DNA from: Paenibacillus faecis
GTDB lineage: Bacteria; Bacillota; Bacilli; Paenibacillales; Paenibacillaceae
NCBI RefSeq assembly: GCF_008084145.1
Contig: NZ_VSDO01000002.1
Location: 372,001 to 436,000 of the forward strand
Reading direction: 5' to 3'
Length of the DNA: 64,000 bases
Part shown: one piece after another, positions 27,401-36,767 of the stretch
How the letters are laid out: each line of letters opens with the position of its first letter
Position numbering within the stretch: position 1 is the stretch's first letter
Program-made: the position numbers and the translations under genes
Notes under the pieces: model-generated
Database searches by the model: none
Told to the model about the DNA's origin: nothing
The model's input: the letters and a program-made list of their open reading frames with translations, nothing else

Positions 27401-28023
27401 GGGTGATCGACTACAAATCGAGCCAAACCGATCTCAAGCTGCATGAAGTGTATTACGGCTTGGCGCTGCAGATGTTGACTTATCTCGATGTGCTGCTTCA
27501 GTCGGCCGAATCGTGGCTCGGCGAGTCTGCCTTGCCGGCGGGAGCGCTCTATTTTCACGTCCATAATCCGCTGCTGCAAAGCAGCAATGGCTTGAGTGAA
27601 GAGGAGGCCTGGAGCGAGCTGTTGAAACGGTTTAAAATGAAAGGCCTGCTGCTCGCGGACCGGGACGTGATCGCCAAAATGGACGGGCTGCTGGAAAAAG
27701 GGCATTCGGAGATTTTGCCGGTGGCGGTGAAAACGGACGGCAGTTTTTACAGCAGCGCTTCCGTGGCGACCCCGGAACAATGGGAAGTGCTGCTCGGTTC
27801 GGTACGCCGGACGATCATCGATATCGGCACCCGGATCACGGACGGGGACGTGGAGATTTCCCCGTACCGTTTAGGAACGGAGAGCGCCTGCACCCATTGC
27901 GTGTACAAGCCGGTCTGCCGGTTTGAGGAGGCGGTGGAAGGCGGCGGTTATCACCTGCTGAACAAACCGGCCAAAGATCAGATATGGAGCCTGCTGGGCG
28001 CAGCGGAAGGAGCGACAGAATGA
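24499..28023 (+). CDS. addB: Helicase-exonuclease AddAB, subunit AddB
   Basis: 1174 residues from ATG 24499 with GTGGGAGG 8 bases upstream (B. subtilis AddB is 1166). The N-terminal Walker A GRAGSGKSSLV is retained, followed by UvrD-like helicase domains and a C-terminal RecB-type nuclease with VIDYKSSQ. An Fe-S cluster is supported by Cys in FSACPFSHF (~residue 810) and the C-terminal CTHCVYKPVC. AddAB resects double-strand breaks to Chi and loads RecA. The ATGA overlap and close spacing to addA indicate one operon. Confidence 0.97.
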   Translation: MSLQFIIGRAGSGKSSLVLEQMTTRLREDPTGPPMILLAPEQGTFQIEQALVRAPGLRGTVRVQVLGFRRLALRVMQECGGSALIPISEEGKKMLLYKILRRHKDELKLYRHGGEQLGLIDRINSLYTELKKYNADFTRLEEYLQLLESSAGQSRLLRDKLYDLNILYREFDAELSRLYIDGEDHVVKLAEGAKNSAYLRGAEIWIDGFHTFTPREYRAIGELMQVASSVTVALTLDRPYDDGLPPHELNLFHPTATTYLKLRSLAETLGIEVRPDVRLTSRPFPRFQGSETLSYLESAYEQRTPWSGETPPADLAGSLSLHAASCRRTEVEGAAREMVRLAREEGARWRDMAMFVRNLDDYEHIVTPILEDFGIPFFLDRKKSVLHHPLIEMIRGSLDVSLKYWKYEDVFRCVKSEFLLPLDGSLTRNDMDLLENYALASGIQGYRWHDGRPWKGMPSLSLEGDETARRGAENERMQLIEQCREAVVAPLSAFEKRLKRAKTVRDMCAAVYRLLEELEAPRRLDLLAHRALTEGRPQQAMEHRQLWGAVLDLLDQIVEMMGEENLTAELFAGVLETGLKELKLGLVPPAIDQVVVGSTDRTRTRHVRHAFLLGINEGIMPANLQEEGVLSEQERLLLGETGLELAPGTTRRLLDERFLIYGALSAASRSLWLSYPMADEEGKTLLPSEVIRHVKTIFPAGMLRENFIGEAPSAEDPQERQLEFVSRPAPTLPVLIGQLRAWKTGLPLSSVWWEALRWFKSRPEWEGDISRLLGSLDYRNRVSGLTPATSRKLYGKRLRTSVSRMEKFSACPFSHFASHGLKLKERQLYRLKAPDIGQLFHAALSQMAITFREQNRSWGSLTEEECLKEANAAVDRLAPKLQGEILLSSKRYGYISRKLKNIVGRASVILGEQSRRGSFEPIGLELDFGPDRPLPPLTFELPNGCVMEIVGRIDRVDVAEGEDGLLLRVIDYKSSQTDLKLHEVYYGLALQMLTYLDVLLQSAESWLGESALPAGALYFHVHNPLLQSSNGLSEEEAWSELLKRFKMKGLLLADRDVIAKMDGLLEKGHSEILPVAVKTDGSFYSSASVATPEQWEVLLGSVRRTIIDIGTRITDGDVEISPYRLGTESACTHCVYKPVCRFEEAVEGGGYHLLNKPAKDQIWSLLGAAEGATE

Positions 28024-28037
28024 AAGAAGGAACAGCC

Positions 28038-31000
28038 ATGATGACGATACCGAAGCCGCCAGGCGTTTTTTGGAGCGATGATCAGTGGAAGGCGATCACG
28101 TTGTCCGGTGGAGACATCCTCGTCGCCGCCGCGGCGGGTTCGGGGAAGACCGCCGTGCTGGTCGAGCGGATTATCCGCAAGCTGTCGGCGGCGGATGAAC
28201 CGCTCAGCGTCGACCGTCTGCTGGTGGCGACCTTCACGAAGGCCGCCGCTGCGGAGATGAGGCAGCGGATTCGCGAAGCTTTGGAGAAAGAACTGGAGCG
28301 CAATCCCGGAAACGAGCATCTCACACGGCAGTTGGCGATGCTCGGCCGGGCCTCGATTACGACGCTCCATTCCTTTTGCATGGAGGTCATTCAGCGGTAT
28401 TACACCTTGATCCCGCTCGATCCCGGGTTTCGAATCGCGTCCGAAAGCGAGACGGCCCTGCTCCGCCAGGAAGTGCTGGAGGAGCTGTTTGAGGAGAAAT
28501 ACGCGATGGAGCAGGAAGGCAGCCGCTTTTTGGCGCTGGTCGACTGGTTTAGCGGAGAGCGTACGGATGATGCGGTGTTTGCCCTCGTTCAGAAGCTGTA
28601 CGACTTCTCCCGCAGCCATTCCTGGCCGGAGCATTGGCTGCGTCAAGCCGCGGCCGCTTTCTGCCCCGCCGATCCGTCGGCATTGGAAGGCGGCCCTTGG
28701 ATCGCAAGTCTGCTTGCCGACACGGACATGGCGCTAAGCGGGGCGGCGGACCTGTTGACGCAAGCCAAGAAGCTGGCTCTTTCTCCGGGCGGACCGGCGC
28801 CGTACGCGGCGACCGTGGAGGAGGACCTGAACACCGTGCTGTCCTTGAAATCAGCCGTCGTGACGGGGACGTGGCGGGAATTGTACGATAGGTTCCAATC
28901 CGTCTCGTTCGGAAAATTAAAGCCGTGCAAGAAAGATCAAACGGACCCGGTGATCCAGGAAAGAGTCAAGGGTCTGCGCGAAGAGGCCAAGAAACGGGTC
29001 GGCGATTTGCGGAGCCAACTGTTCGGGCGCAGCGCGGAGGCGTTCTTGAACGAGCTCCATCAGGCGGCGCCGGTTATGGAGGAGCTGGCCGCTCTGATCA
29101 CCGAATTCGGCGAACGGTATCGGCAGGAGAAGACGACGCGCGGCTGGCTCGATTTCTCCGACCTGGAGCATTACTGCCTGCAAATTCTTCGTCATCCGGA
29201 TTCGACGCCGCTGGAGACGATCCCTTCGGACGCCGCCCGGGAGTATCAGGACCAATTCGACGAGGTCCTGCTGGACGAGTACCAGGACACCAACACGGTG
29301 CAGGAGGATATCGTCCGGCTTATCTCCCGTCCGGCGCCGGGCAACCGGTTTATGGTCGGGGACGTGAAGCAGAGCATCTATCGTTTCCGGTTGGCCGAGC
29401 CGGGCTTGTTTTTGGAGAAGTACCGGAACTATGGCGACAGCTTCGACGGAGCGGGGCTCCGGATCGATTTGGCGAAGAATTTCCGCAGCCGCAAGCAGGT
29501 CGTTAACGCGGTAAACATGCTGTTCAGACAAATCATGAACGAAGGCGTGGCGGAAATCGCCTATGACGCCCGGGCCGAGCTGGTTTACGGCGAAGGCTTT
29601 CCCGAAGTGGCGGAAGCCGGCGAAGGTACGGATTATCGGCCGGAGCTGCTGCTGATCGACCGGAACGGGGAAGCGGGCGCCGCCGACCCGGGGGAAGCCG
29701 CTTCCGAAGAGAGCAAGGAAGGAGCGGACGAAGAGACCGCCGCCGAAATCGAATCGGTGCGCCTGGAAGCGCGGGCCGTTGCGGCCCGGATCCGCGAGTT
29801 GACGGGGGACGGCGGCAAACCGCCGCTGCTCGTTTACGACAAGCAACTGAAGGGAATGCGGCCTGTCTCCTACCGGGATATGGTCATTCTGTTGCGCTCC
29901 ACGCTTTCCTGGGCTCCGGTTATGATCGAAGAGCTGCGAATGGAAGGGATCCCGGCCTACGGCGAGCTTAGCCAAGGCTACTTCCAGGCCTCGGAAGTGG
30001 AGACGATGCTGTCGCTGCTGCAAGTCATCGACAACCCGCGCCAGGATATCCCCCTGGCTGCGGTCCTTCGCTCGCCGATCTATGGGCTGACGGAGGAGGA
30101 GCTGGCGGAAATCCGTCTGGCTTCGGGATCGGGCGGCTATTACGATGCGGTGCTGGAGGCGGCGGAAGGGGAAACGGATGATCAGGCCGCGCCGCTGGCC
30201 CTAAAATTGCGCGGCTTTTTAAGCCAGTTGGAACGCTGGAGAGCCGAAGCCCGGGAAGGCGAGCTGAGCCGCCTGATCTGGGGGATCTACCGGGAGACCG
30301 GGTACCTGGACTGGGTCGGAGGGCTGCCGGGTGGATCGTTGCGGCAGGGAAATTTGAGGTCGCTTTATGACCGGGCCCGCCAATTTGAAATGACGACCTC
30401 TTCCAGAGGGTTGTTCCGCTTTTTGCGCTACGTAGGACGCCTTCGGGAAAACGGCGGCGATCTGGGCGCTGCCGCATCGGCCGGTGGTCAGGAGGATGCG
30501 GTGCAAATCATGACCATCCACAAGAGTAAAGGGCTGGAGTTCCCGGTCGTGTTTGTGGCAGGGTTGTCCAAAATGTTCAACCGTCAGGATTTGAACGCCA
30601 GCTTCCTGATGCACAAAGAGATGGGTTTCGGCCCGAGATTCGTGGACCCGGCACTCCGGGTCAGTTACCCGACGCTGCCGAATCTGGCGATACGCCGTCG
30701 GGCGCAAATGGAGCTGCTTGCGGAAGAAATGCGGGTGCTTTACGTGGCTTTGACCCGGCCCAAAGATAAACTGATCCTCGTTTCATCGGTCAAGGACTTG
30801 GCGAAGTCGGCTGAAGCGTGGGGGAGCGCGCTGGAGGTCGGCGAAGAGCAACTGCCGGACTATTTGCTGGCCCGGAGCCGATCTTATCTGGATTGGATCG
30901 GCCCTTCGCTGATCAGGCATCCGGCCGCGGCGGAACTTCGCCGCTTTGCCGGCTTGCCGGAGCCCGCGGCTTCCATGCCGGACCTGACCGCCGCGGAGTG

Positions 31001-31994
31001 GGTAATCGGCTTCATCCCGGCAAGGGAGATGCTCCAATCGCAAGCGGAGGCGGCCGTTTCCGCGGCGGTGGACGATGCCGGAACCGGTTCGGATCAAGAG
31101 TCGGACTGGAACGCCTCTATGCTTCAGTCGCTGCTGTCGGCAGGGCCGGTACCGATGACGGGGCAGGAGGGTGAAGCCGGAATTAACGATGAGATCGACG
31201 CCCGCCTCGATTGGTCCTATCCTTTTGAAGCCGCTACGCGCATTTCGGCCAAAACCTCGGTCACCGAAATGAAAAGAATGCTGGCGGACCAGGAGGAACC
31301 GCCGAGCGATGTTTTTGCCGGGCGTGAACTGCGCAGAGAGCTGGAGAAGCCGGAGGAGGCAATCGATTTTACGCTGCATCTACATCGTCCCCGTTTTATG
31401 GAACAGGCGCGGATGACGCCGACCGAACGGGGCACCGCCTATCATACGATCATGCAGCACTTGCCTTTTGATCGGGAACCCGGGGAGAAGACGGTTCGGG
31501 AAACGCTGGCTTGGCTGGTGGAACGGCAGATCATGACAAGTGAACAGGCGGAAGCGCTGGACACCGGACGCATCGCCGATTTCCTTCGCAGCCCGCTGGG
31601 GGCGCTGCTCGCCAAAGCCGATTGGGTTCGCCGCGAGATGCCGTTCAGTTACGGCCTATCGGCCGCGCAGGCTTATCCCCGGCTGGCCCCGCTTGTTGAG
31701 GGACCGCTCGGGGACGGCGGGACCCCCGAACTGTCGATATCGGGAGGGTTAGACCAGGAGATCGTGCTGATCCAAGGGATCATCGACTGTCTCTTTTTCG
31801 CGGAAGGTCGGCAAATTTTGGTCGATTACAAAAGCGATCGGGTGCTGCCGCATCGCGGCGGCATCGGAGCGCTGACGGAGGCCTACCGTTTCCAACTGGA
31901 ATTGTACGCATCCGCGGTGGAGGACATCACCGGTGTCCCCGTGGATGAGAAGTGGCTGTATTTCTTCGATACCGGAGAAGCGGTGAAGCTGTGA
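28038..31994 (+). CDS. addA: Helicase-exonuclease AddAB, subunit AddA
   Basis: 1318 residues from ATG 28038 (GAAGGAACAGCC upstream); an ATG at 28020 overlapping the addB stop is an alternative. Superfamily 1 helicase motifs are visible: AAAGSGKTAVLVERI (Walker A), VLLDEYQDTN (Walker B), IMTIHKSKGLEFPVVFV, and VLYVALTRPKDKLI. The C-terminal RecB-family nuclease carries ILVDYKSDRV. It is about 85 residues longer than B. subtilis AddA (1232), partly from acidic linkers near residues 540-580 and 1015-1060. It is the ATP-dependent motor and 3'-strand nuclease of AddAB. Confidence 0.97.
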   Translation: MMTIPKPPGVFWSDDQWKAITLSGGDILVAAAAGSGKTAVLVERIIRKLSAADEPLSVDRLLVATFTKAAAAEMRQRIREALEKELERNPGNEHLTRQLAMLGRASITTLHSFCMEVIQRYYTLIPLDPGFRIASESETALLRQEVLEELFEEKYAMEQEGSRFLALVDWFSGERTDDAVFALVQKLYDFSRSHSWPEHWLRQAAAAFCPADPSALEGGPWIASLLADTDMALSGAADLLTQAKKLALSPGGPAPYAATVEEDLNTVLSLKSAVVTGTWRELYDRFQSVSFGKLKPCKKDQTDPVIQERVKGLREEAKKRVGDLRSQLFGRSAEAFLNELHQAAPVMEELAALITEFGERYRQEKTTRGWLDFSDLEHYCLQILRHPDSTPLETIPSDAAREYQDQFDEVLLDEYQDTNTVQEDIVRLISRPAPGNRFMVGDVKQSIYRFRLAEPGLFLEKYRNYGDSFDGAGLRIDLAKNFRSRKQVVNAVNMLFRQIMNEGVAEIAYDARAELVYGEGFPEVAEAGEGTDYRPELLLIDRNGEAGAADPGEAASEESKEGADEETAAEIESVRLEARAVAARIRELTGDGGKPPLLVYDKQLKGMRPVSYRDMVILLRSTLSWAPVMIEELRMEGIPAYGELSQGYFQASEVETMLSLLQVIDNPRQDIPLAAVLRSPIYGLTEEELAEIRLASGSGGYYDAVLEAAEGETDDQAAPLALKLRGFLSQLERWRAEAREGELSRLIWGIYRETGYLDWVGGLPGGSLRQGNLRSLYDRARQFEMTTSSRGLFRFLRYVGRLRENGGDLGAAASAGGQEDAVQIMTIHKSKGLEFPVVFVAGLSKMFNRQDLNASFLMHKEMGFGPRFVDPALRVSYPTLPNLAIRRRAQMELLAEEMRVLYVALTRPKDKLILVSSVKDLAKSAEAWGSALEVGEEQLPDYLLARSRSYLDWIGPSLIRHPAAAELRRFAGLPEPAASMPDLTAAEWVIGFIPAREMLQSQAEAAVSAAVDDAGTGSDQESDWNASMLQSLLSAGPVPMTGQEGEAGINDEIDARLDWSYPFEAATRISAKTSVTEMKRMLADQEEPPSDVFAGRELRRELEKPEEAIDFTLHLHRPRFMEQARMTPTERGTAYHTIMQHLPFDREPGEKTVRETLAWLVERQIMTSEQAEALDTGRIADFLRSPLGALLAKADWVRREMPFSYGLSAAQAYPRLAPLVEGPLGDGGTPELSISGGLDQEIVLIQGIIDCLFFAEGRQILVDYKSDRVLPHRGGIGALTEAYRFQLELYASAVEDITGVPVDEKWLYFFDTGEAVKL

Positions 31995-32087
31995 TCGCGC
32001 CGGACCTTGACGGAGGATTTGACGATATATGCAGGAAAAGGAATAAAACAGGAGTTTTCTGTTTGTAAGTTGAGGGGGAAGGAAAAC

Positions 32088-33269
32088 ATGCGCATTTTGC
32101 ATACGGGGGATTGGCATCTTGGCCGCACTTTGGAGGGGCGGAGCCGGCTGGCCGAACAGGAGCAATTCCTCGACGAGCTGGTGCTGATGGCGGACCGTCA
32201 GCAGGCGGACATCATCCTGATGGCCGGCGATGTCTATGACAGTGTGAACCCGCCCGCCGCGGCCGAGCGGTTGTTCTATGAAGCGGCGGCCCGATTGACG
32301 GAGAAGGGCCGGCAGCTTGTGGTCATTTCCGGGAACCACGACCAGCCGGAACGGGTGTCGGCCGCCGCTCCGCTCGTCGCCGGCCGGGGCATCTCGCTCA
32401 TCGGCCTGCCTACGGCGGAAACGGTGCGGGTTCCGGTGCCGAGGACCAGTGAAACCGCGATGATCGCCGCGCTGCCTTATCCGTCGGAGTCCCGGCTGGC
32501 CGAGCTGCTGGCCGGCGACGGGGACGAGACCGAGCTGCGATTGGCCTACAGCGCCAAAGTCGGCAAACTGATGCGGCAGCTTGCGGGAGCTTTCCGCAAG
32601 GATACGGTCAATTTGGCGATGAGTCACATTTATGTGCTGGGCGGCGTGGAATCCGACTCCGAACGGCCGATCCAGGTCGGCGGCGCCTACACTGTCGATC
32701 CTTCCGCTCTGGATACCGGTGCGCAGTATACGGCGCTGGGCCACCTGCACCGGCCGCAAGCGGTTAAAGGAAGCGGCTTGATCCGGTACAGCGGTTCCCC
32801 GCTGTCCTACAGTTTTTCGGAAGCGGGACAAGCCAAATCGGTGATGCAGCTGGATGTGGCCCCGGGGGGGACGCCGCAACTGGAGGAGCTGTTTTTGAGC
32901 AGCGGGAAACCGCTGGTCCATTGGAGCTGTCGTGGCGGGCTGGAGGAAGCATGGCGATTCCTCGAGGAAGGACGGGACCGCCATGCGTTCATCGATCTGG
33001 AGATCCATCTGACCGAGGCGATGTCCATGGGCGAGATTCAAAAGCTGCGCAAGGCGCATGAAGGGATCGTTCATATTCGCCCGATCTATCCGGGCCGGGA
33101 ATCGGAGGAGGAGACGGCTTCGCGCTCCCAAATGCCGGTTCACGAGCTGTTCCGGAAATTTTATCAGCGGCAGAGCGGCGGGGCGGAGCCGGAGGACGAG
33201 CTGGTGGAGCTGTTTATGTCCTTGATCGCCGACGACGAGGAAGCCCGCGAAGGGGAGGCGGACGAATGA
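32088..33269 (+). CDS. sbcD: Exonuclease SbcCD, nuclease subunit SbcD
   Basis: 393 residues from ATG 32088 with GGGGGAAGGAAAAC upstream; the frame upstream to 32007 has no site. Mre11-type metallophosphoesterase motifs appear in order: GDWHLG (residues ~8-13), DVYD (~48), ISGNHDQPER (~82), SHIYV (~184) and GHLHRP (~220). It forms the Mn-dependent nuclease of SbcCD, opening hairpins and processing protein-blocked ends. It overlaps sbcC by 4 bp (ATGA). Confidence 0.96.
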   Translation: MRILHTGDWHLGRTLEGRSRLAEQEQFLDELVLMADRQQADIILMAGDVYDSVNPPAAAERLFYEAAARLTEKGRQLVVISGNHDQPERVSAAAPLVAGRGISLIGLPTAETVRVPVPRTSETAMIAALPYPSESRLAELLAGDGDETELRLAYSAKVGKLMRQLAGAFRKDTVNLAMSHIYVLGGVESDSERPIQVGGAYTVDPSALDTGAQYTALGHLHRPQAVKGSGLIRYSGSPLSYSFSEAGQAKSVMQLDVAPGGTPQLEELFLSSGKPLVHWSCRGGLEEAWRFLEEGRDRHAFIDLEIHLTEAMSMGEIQKLRKAHEGIVHIRPIYPGRESEEETASRSQMPVHELFRKFYQRQSGGAEPEDELVELFMSLIADDEEAREGEADE

Positions 33270-36200
33270 AGCCGATCAGTCTGAAATTGTCGGGATTGCA
33301 AAGCTATCGGGAAATGCAGGAAATCGATTTTACCGCCCTCTGCGATACCGGGCTGTTCGGGATTTTCGGGCCTACGGGCAGCGGGAAATCCACGCTGCTG
33401 GACGCCATTACCCTGGCGATGTACGGCAAAGTGGGCCGGGCATCCGGCGGGACCCAGGGCATCATGAACCATTCCGAGGACGCTCTGTTCGTCGCCTTTA
33501 CCTTTGAGCTGATGAGTGCCAAAGGGGCGGAACGGTACCGGGTGGAGCGCCGTTTTAAGCGTCAGGGCGAGCTTTCCGTGAGCAATACGATCAGCCGCTT
33601 CATCGAGATTACCCCGGAAGGGGAAAGGGTGCTGGCCGATAAGCTCGCCGAGGTCACGCGGCAGGTGGAGGAGAAAATCGGGTTGAAAATGGACGATTTC
33701 ACCCGGGCGGTCGTTCTGCCGCAAGGGAAATTCGCCGAGTTTCTGTCGCTGAAAGGCGTGGACCGCAGGCAGATGCTGCAGCGGCTCTTTCACCTGGAAA
33801 AGTACGGGGACCTGCTGGCTCAAAAGCTCAGCAAGCAGGTCAAGGAGACGGAGCAGCGCTTGAAGCAGCTGGCGGCCGAGCAGCAGGGGCTGGGTGACGC
33901 CTCGGAAGAGGCGCTGCAAGGAGCCCAAGCCGCCCTTCAGTCGGCCGCCGAGCTGGCCGAGGCTCGCCGGCGGGAGCTCGGCGAAGCCCAGCATAGGGCG
34001 GCTGAGCTGGCCAAGGTGCGCGAGCTCAGCCGGGAGCGGGCCGAGCGCGCCGCTCTTTTGGCGGCGCTGCGCGAGCGGGACGCGGCGGTCCGCGAGCAGG
34101 AGACGCGCCTGGCGCGGGCACAGGCCGCGGAAACGCTCAGGCCGGTGCTCACGGCCTGGAAGGCGGCGCGGCGGCAGGCGGAGGAACGTGGGGCCGCCGC
34201 CGCCCGCGCCGCGGAGGCGGCCGCCGCTGGGCAGGCCGCCGCTGCCCGGGCCGCCGCCGAAGCGGAGGCGGCCGCGGGGGCGCTCAGCAGGGACGAGCCG
34301 GCCCTGCTGCTGCGCCTGGATCAGCTGGAGCAAGCGCGTCTGCTCCAGCGCGAGTGCGATGCGCTGGCCGCGGAGCTGCGGGAGCTTGCGGCCTCCCGCG
34401 AGCAGGGGGCGAGCCGGCGCCGGGCGGCCGCGGAGGAGCTGCACAAGGAGGAGCAGCTCCTCGCGAAAGCGAAGCAGCGCCAGCAAGAGCTGGAGGCGCA
34501 GCTTAAGGAATGCGAAGTCAAGCCGGCGGAGCGCCAGAACATCCAGTCCGCCGTTCTGCTCAAGCAGCACCTCGAGCGGTGCCTGCAGGAAGCGGAACGG
34601 GCGATGCGGGAGGAGAGCCGTCAGCGTGAAAAAGCGGAGCAGGCGGAGCAGACGCTCGCCCGGATGCTGACCCGCGAACGGGACGCGCTGGAGCTCGGGC
34701 GGAAGCTTGCCGAAACGGCGGCGGAATGCCTGGGCCGGCTGCAGACCCTGGAAGCGGAAGGCGCCGCCTTGGAAGCGCAAGCCCGGCGGATGGAGACGTC
34801 GATGCGCCTTCTGTTGAAACAGAGGGAGGAGGAGGCGTGGTCCCGCCGGTTGGCGGAGCGGCTGCGCGACGGAGAGCCTTGTCCGGTTTGCGGTTCCCTG
34901 CACCATCCGGGCGCGGTTGACGAGGCTGCATCCGGAGAGCCGAACTCCGGGGAGGAGCAACTGAACGAGCTGTCCGCCGTTTTGTCCGGTATGCGCGACT
35001 GGCGTCACGCCCTTTCCAGGGACGCGGACCAGTGCCGCACTCAGCTGGAACTGTTGGACGCTGCGGAGAGCTTAAGCCCTATGGCGGGGGCGGTACGCCG
35101 GGAGGCGGCGGCCGCGGCGGAGGCGCTGAAGGAGCCGGAGGAGCCGATATCCGTCGACGCGTCGGATGTTGCCTCTGTATTAGCACAGGTACATGAGCTC
35201 CGCCAGAGACAAGCGCAGCTGCGGCCGGTGCTTGATGATCTCCAGCGTGAAGTGCGCGACGTCAAAGGGCAGCAGCGCGAAATCCAGGCCGGTTTGGCGG
35301 CCGCCAGAGCAGAGGCCGCGGCGGCCCGGGAGCTGCTGGAGCAGATGGCATTAAAAAGCGCCGGCGCTAGTGCGGAACTGGAAAGCAAGCGAAGCGACTG
35401 GGCCCGGGAGTTCGGCCGAATGACTCCGGAAGAGGCGGAGAGACTCCGCCTGGACCTGGACGAAAAGGACCGCCGGAGCGAAGACGTCAAGCAGCGGTTA
35501 GCCGTCAGCATCCCGTTTATCGAGGAAAAAACGGCCAGAATCGCCGAGCTCGGACGGGACTTGAACGAACGGGACAAACTCCTGCTTCAGTGGGAGGTTC
35601 AGGAGCAAGGCAAAGCTTCGCTGTATCAGGAGAAGCACGAGCGTCTCATCTCCTGGATCGGGGAAGCTCCGCTCGAAGCGGCCGTGGCCGAAGCCGGGCA
35701 GAAACTGGAAGGGCTGCGCATGGCAGTGGAGCGGAGCCGGAGATCGCAGGCGGAATCCGAAGCCGTGCATCGGGACACCGCGCAGGCCGACGCTTTGGCC
35801 CGTCAGGCGTTGACGGCCGCGGTGGAGCAAGAGAAGGAGTGGGAGGAACGCTGGCGCAGCGAGCTGTCCTCCTCTCCATTTCAGGCGGAGGAAGAAGTCC
35901 GCGAGGCGTTTTTGGAACCGGCGCAGACCGAAGGATTGGCCGAACGCATCCGCGTTCACCGGGAACAGGAGCGCGAGCATGAAATCGGGCTGAAAGAACT
36001 GGATGCCAAGCTCGGCGGCAGGATCGTCACCGAAGCCGAGTGGGAAGCGTGCAGTCAAGCCTTGGAGCAGTCCAGGGCGCAGGATGAGGCGGCGCTTCAG
36101 GCTAAAGCCAGAGCCGAAAGGGATTTGGAGGATCTGGAGCGCAGGCACCTTCGTTGGAAGGAACTCGAGGACAAACGGCTTCAGTTGGAGCACAGGTTCG

Positions 36201-36706
36201 GGCTGCTCGGCAAACTTCAGTCGTCCCTGCGCGGCAACGCCTTCGTCGAATATGTGGCGGAGGAACAGCTCATGAGCGTCAGCCGTGCGGCATCCGGGCG
36301 GCTTCGCTCCCTCACCAAGCAGCGCTATGCTTTGGAGACGGACTCCGGCGGCGGATTCGTCATCTGCGATGATGCCAACGGCGGGGTCAAGCGTCCGGTG
36401 TCCACGCTCTCGGGGGGAGAGACTTTCCTGACCTCACTGGCATTGGCCTTGGCGTTATCGGCGCAAATTCAGCTGCGGGGCCAGTATCCGCTGCAATTTT
36501 TCTTTCTGGACGAGGGCTTCGGGACCCTTGATCCCGAGCTTTTGGATACGGTGATTACCTCGCTCGAGCATCTGCACCACGATCATCTGGCCGTGGGGAT
36601 CATCACTCACGTCACCGAGCTGCGCGCCCGCCTGGCCCGCAAGCTGGTCGTCATCCCTGCGGAAAGCGGAGGGGCGGGCTCCAAAATCATGCTGGAGCAA
36701 ATGTAA
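33266..36706 (+). CDS. sbcC: Exonuclease SbcCD, ATPase subunit SbcC
   Basis: 1146 residues. Rad50-like: Walker A GPTGSGKSTLL (~residue 35), Q-loop region LPQGKFAEFL, a long antiparallel coiled coil, the zinc-hook CPVC (Cys539/Cys542) at its apex, then the ABC signature LSGGETFLTSLALALAL and Walker B FFLDEGFGTLD near the C-terminus. The first coil arm (about residues 235-345) is unusually Ala/Arg/Glu-rich and the DNA there is the most GC-rich of the window. Works with SbcD; last gene of addBA-sbcDC. Confidence 0.97.
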   Translation: MKPISLKLSGLQSYREMQEIDFTALCDTGLFGIFGPTGSGKSTLLDAITLAMYGKVGRASGGTQGIMNHSEDALFVAFTFELMSAKGAERYRVERRFKRQGELSVSNTISRFIEITPEGERVLADKLAEVTRQVEEKIGLKMDDFTRAVVLPQGKFAEFLSLKGVDRRQMLQRLFHLEKYGDLLAQKLSKQVKETEQRLKQLAAEQQGLGDASEEALQGAQAALQSAAELAEARRRELGEAQHRAAELAKVRELSRERAERAALLAALRERDAAVREQETRLARAQAAETLRPVLTAWKAARRQAEERGAAAARAAEAAAAGQAAAARAAAEAEAAAGALSRDEPALLLRLDQLEQARLLQRECDALAAELRELAASREQGASRRRAAAEELHKEEQLLAKAKQRQQELEAQLKECEVKPAERQNIQSAVLLKQHLERCLQEAERAMREESRQREKAEQAEQTLARMLTRERDALELGRKLAETAAECLGRLQTLEAEGAALEAQARRMETSMRLLLKQREEEAWSRRLAERLRDGEPCPVCGSLHHPGAVDEAASGEPNSGEEQLNELSAVLSGMRDWRHALSRDADQCRTQLELLDAAESLSPMAGAVRREAAAAAEALKEPEEPISVDASDVASVLAQVHELRQRQAQLRPVLDDLQREVRDVKGQQREIQAGLAAARAEAAAARELLEQMALKSAGASAELESKRSDWAREFGRMTPEEAERLRLDLDEKDRRSEDVKQRLAVSIPFIEEKTARIAELGRDLNERDKLLLQWEVQEQGKASLYQEKHERLISWIGEAPLEAAVAEAGQKLEGLRMAVERSRRSQAESEAVHRDTAQADALARQALTAAVEQEKEWEERWRSELSSSPFQAEEEVREAFLEPAQTEGLAERIRVHREQEREHEIGLKELDAKLGGRIVTEAEWEACSQALEQSRAQDEAALQAKARAERDLEDLERRHLRWKELEDKRLQLEHRFGLLGKLQSSLRGNAFVEYVAEEQLMSVSRAASGRLRSLTKQRYALETDSGGGFVICDDANGGVKRPVSTLSGGETFLTSLALALALSAQIQLRGQYPLQFFFLDEGFGTLDPELLDTVITSLEHLHHDHLAVGIITHVTELRARLARKLVVIPAESGGAGSKIMLEQM

Positions 36707-36718
36707 AAAAATAGTGGG

Positions 36719-36752
36719 AGGGTGATGCGAATCACAGATACAGTATCACCCT
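36719..36752 (+). other. Mutually exclusive hairpins after sbcC
   Basis: GTGAT at 36722-36726 can pair with ATCAC at 36731-36735 (loop GCGA) or, as part of AGGGTGAT (36719-36726), with ATCACCCT at 36745-36752. No U-run follows. It could be an operator with three half-sites or an alternative-structure RNA element, and lies just upstream of the structured-RNA candidate. Confidence 0.45.
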
Positions 36753-36767
36753 GCTGTTATACTACAG

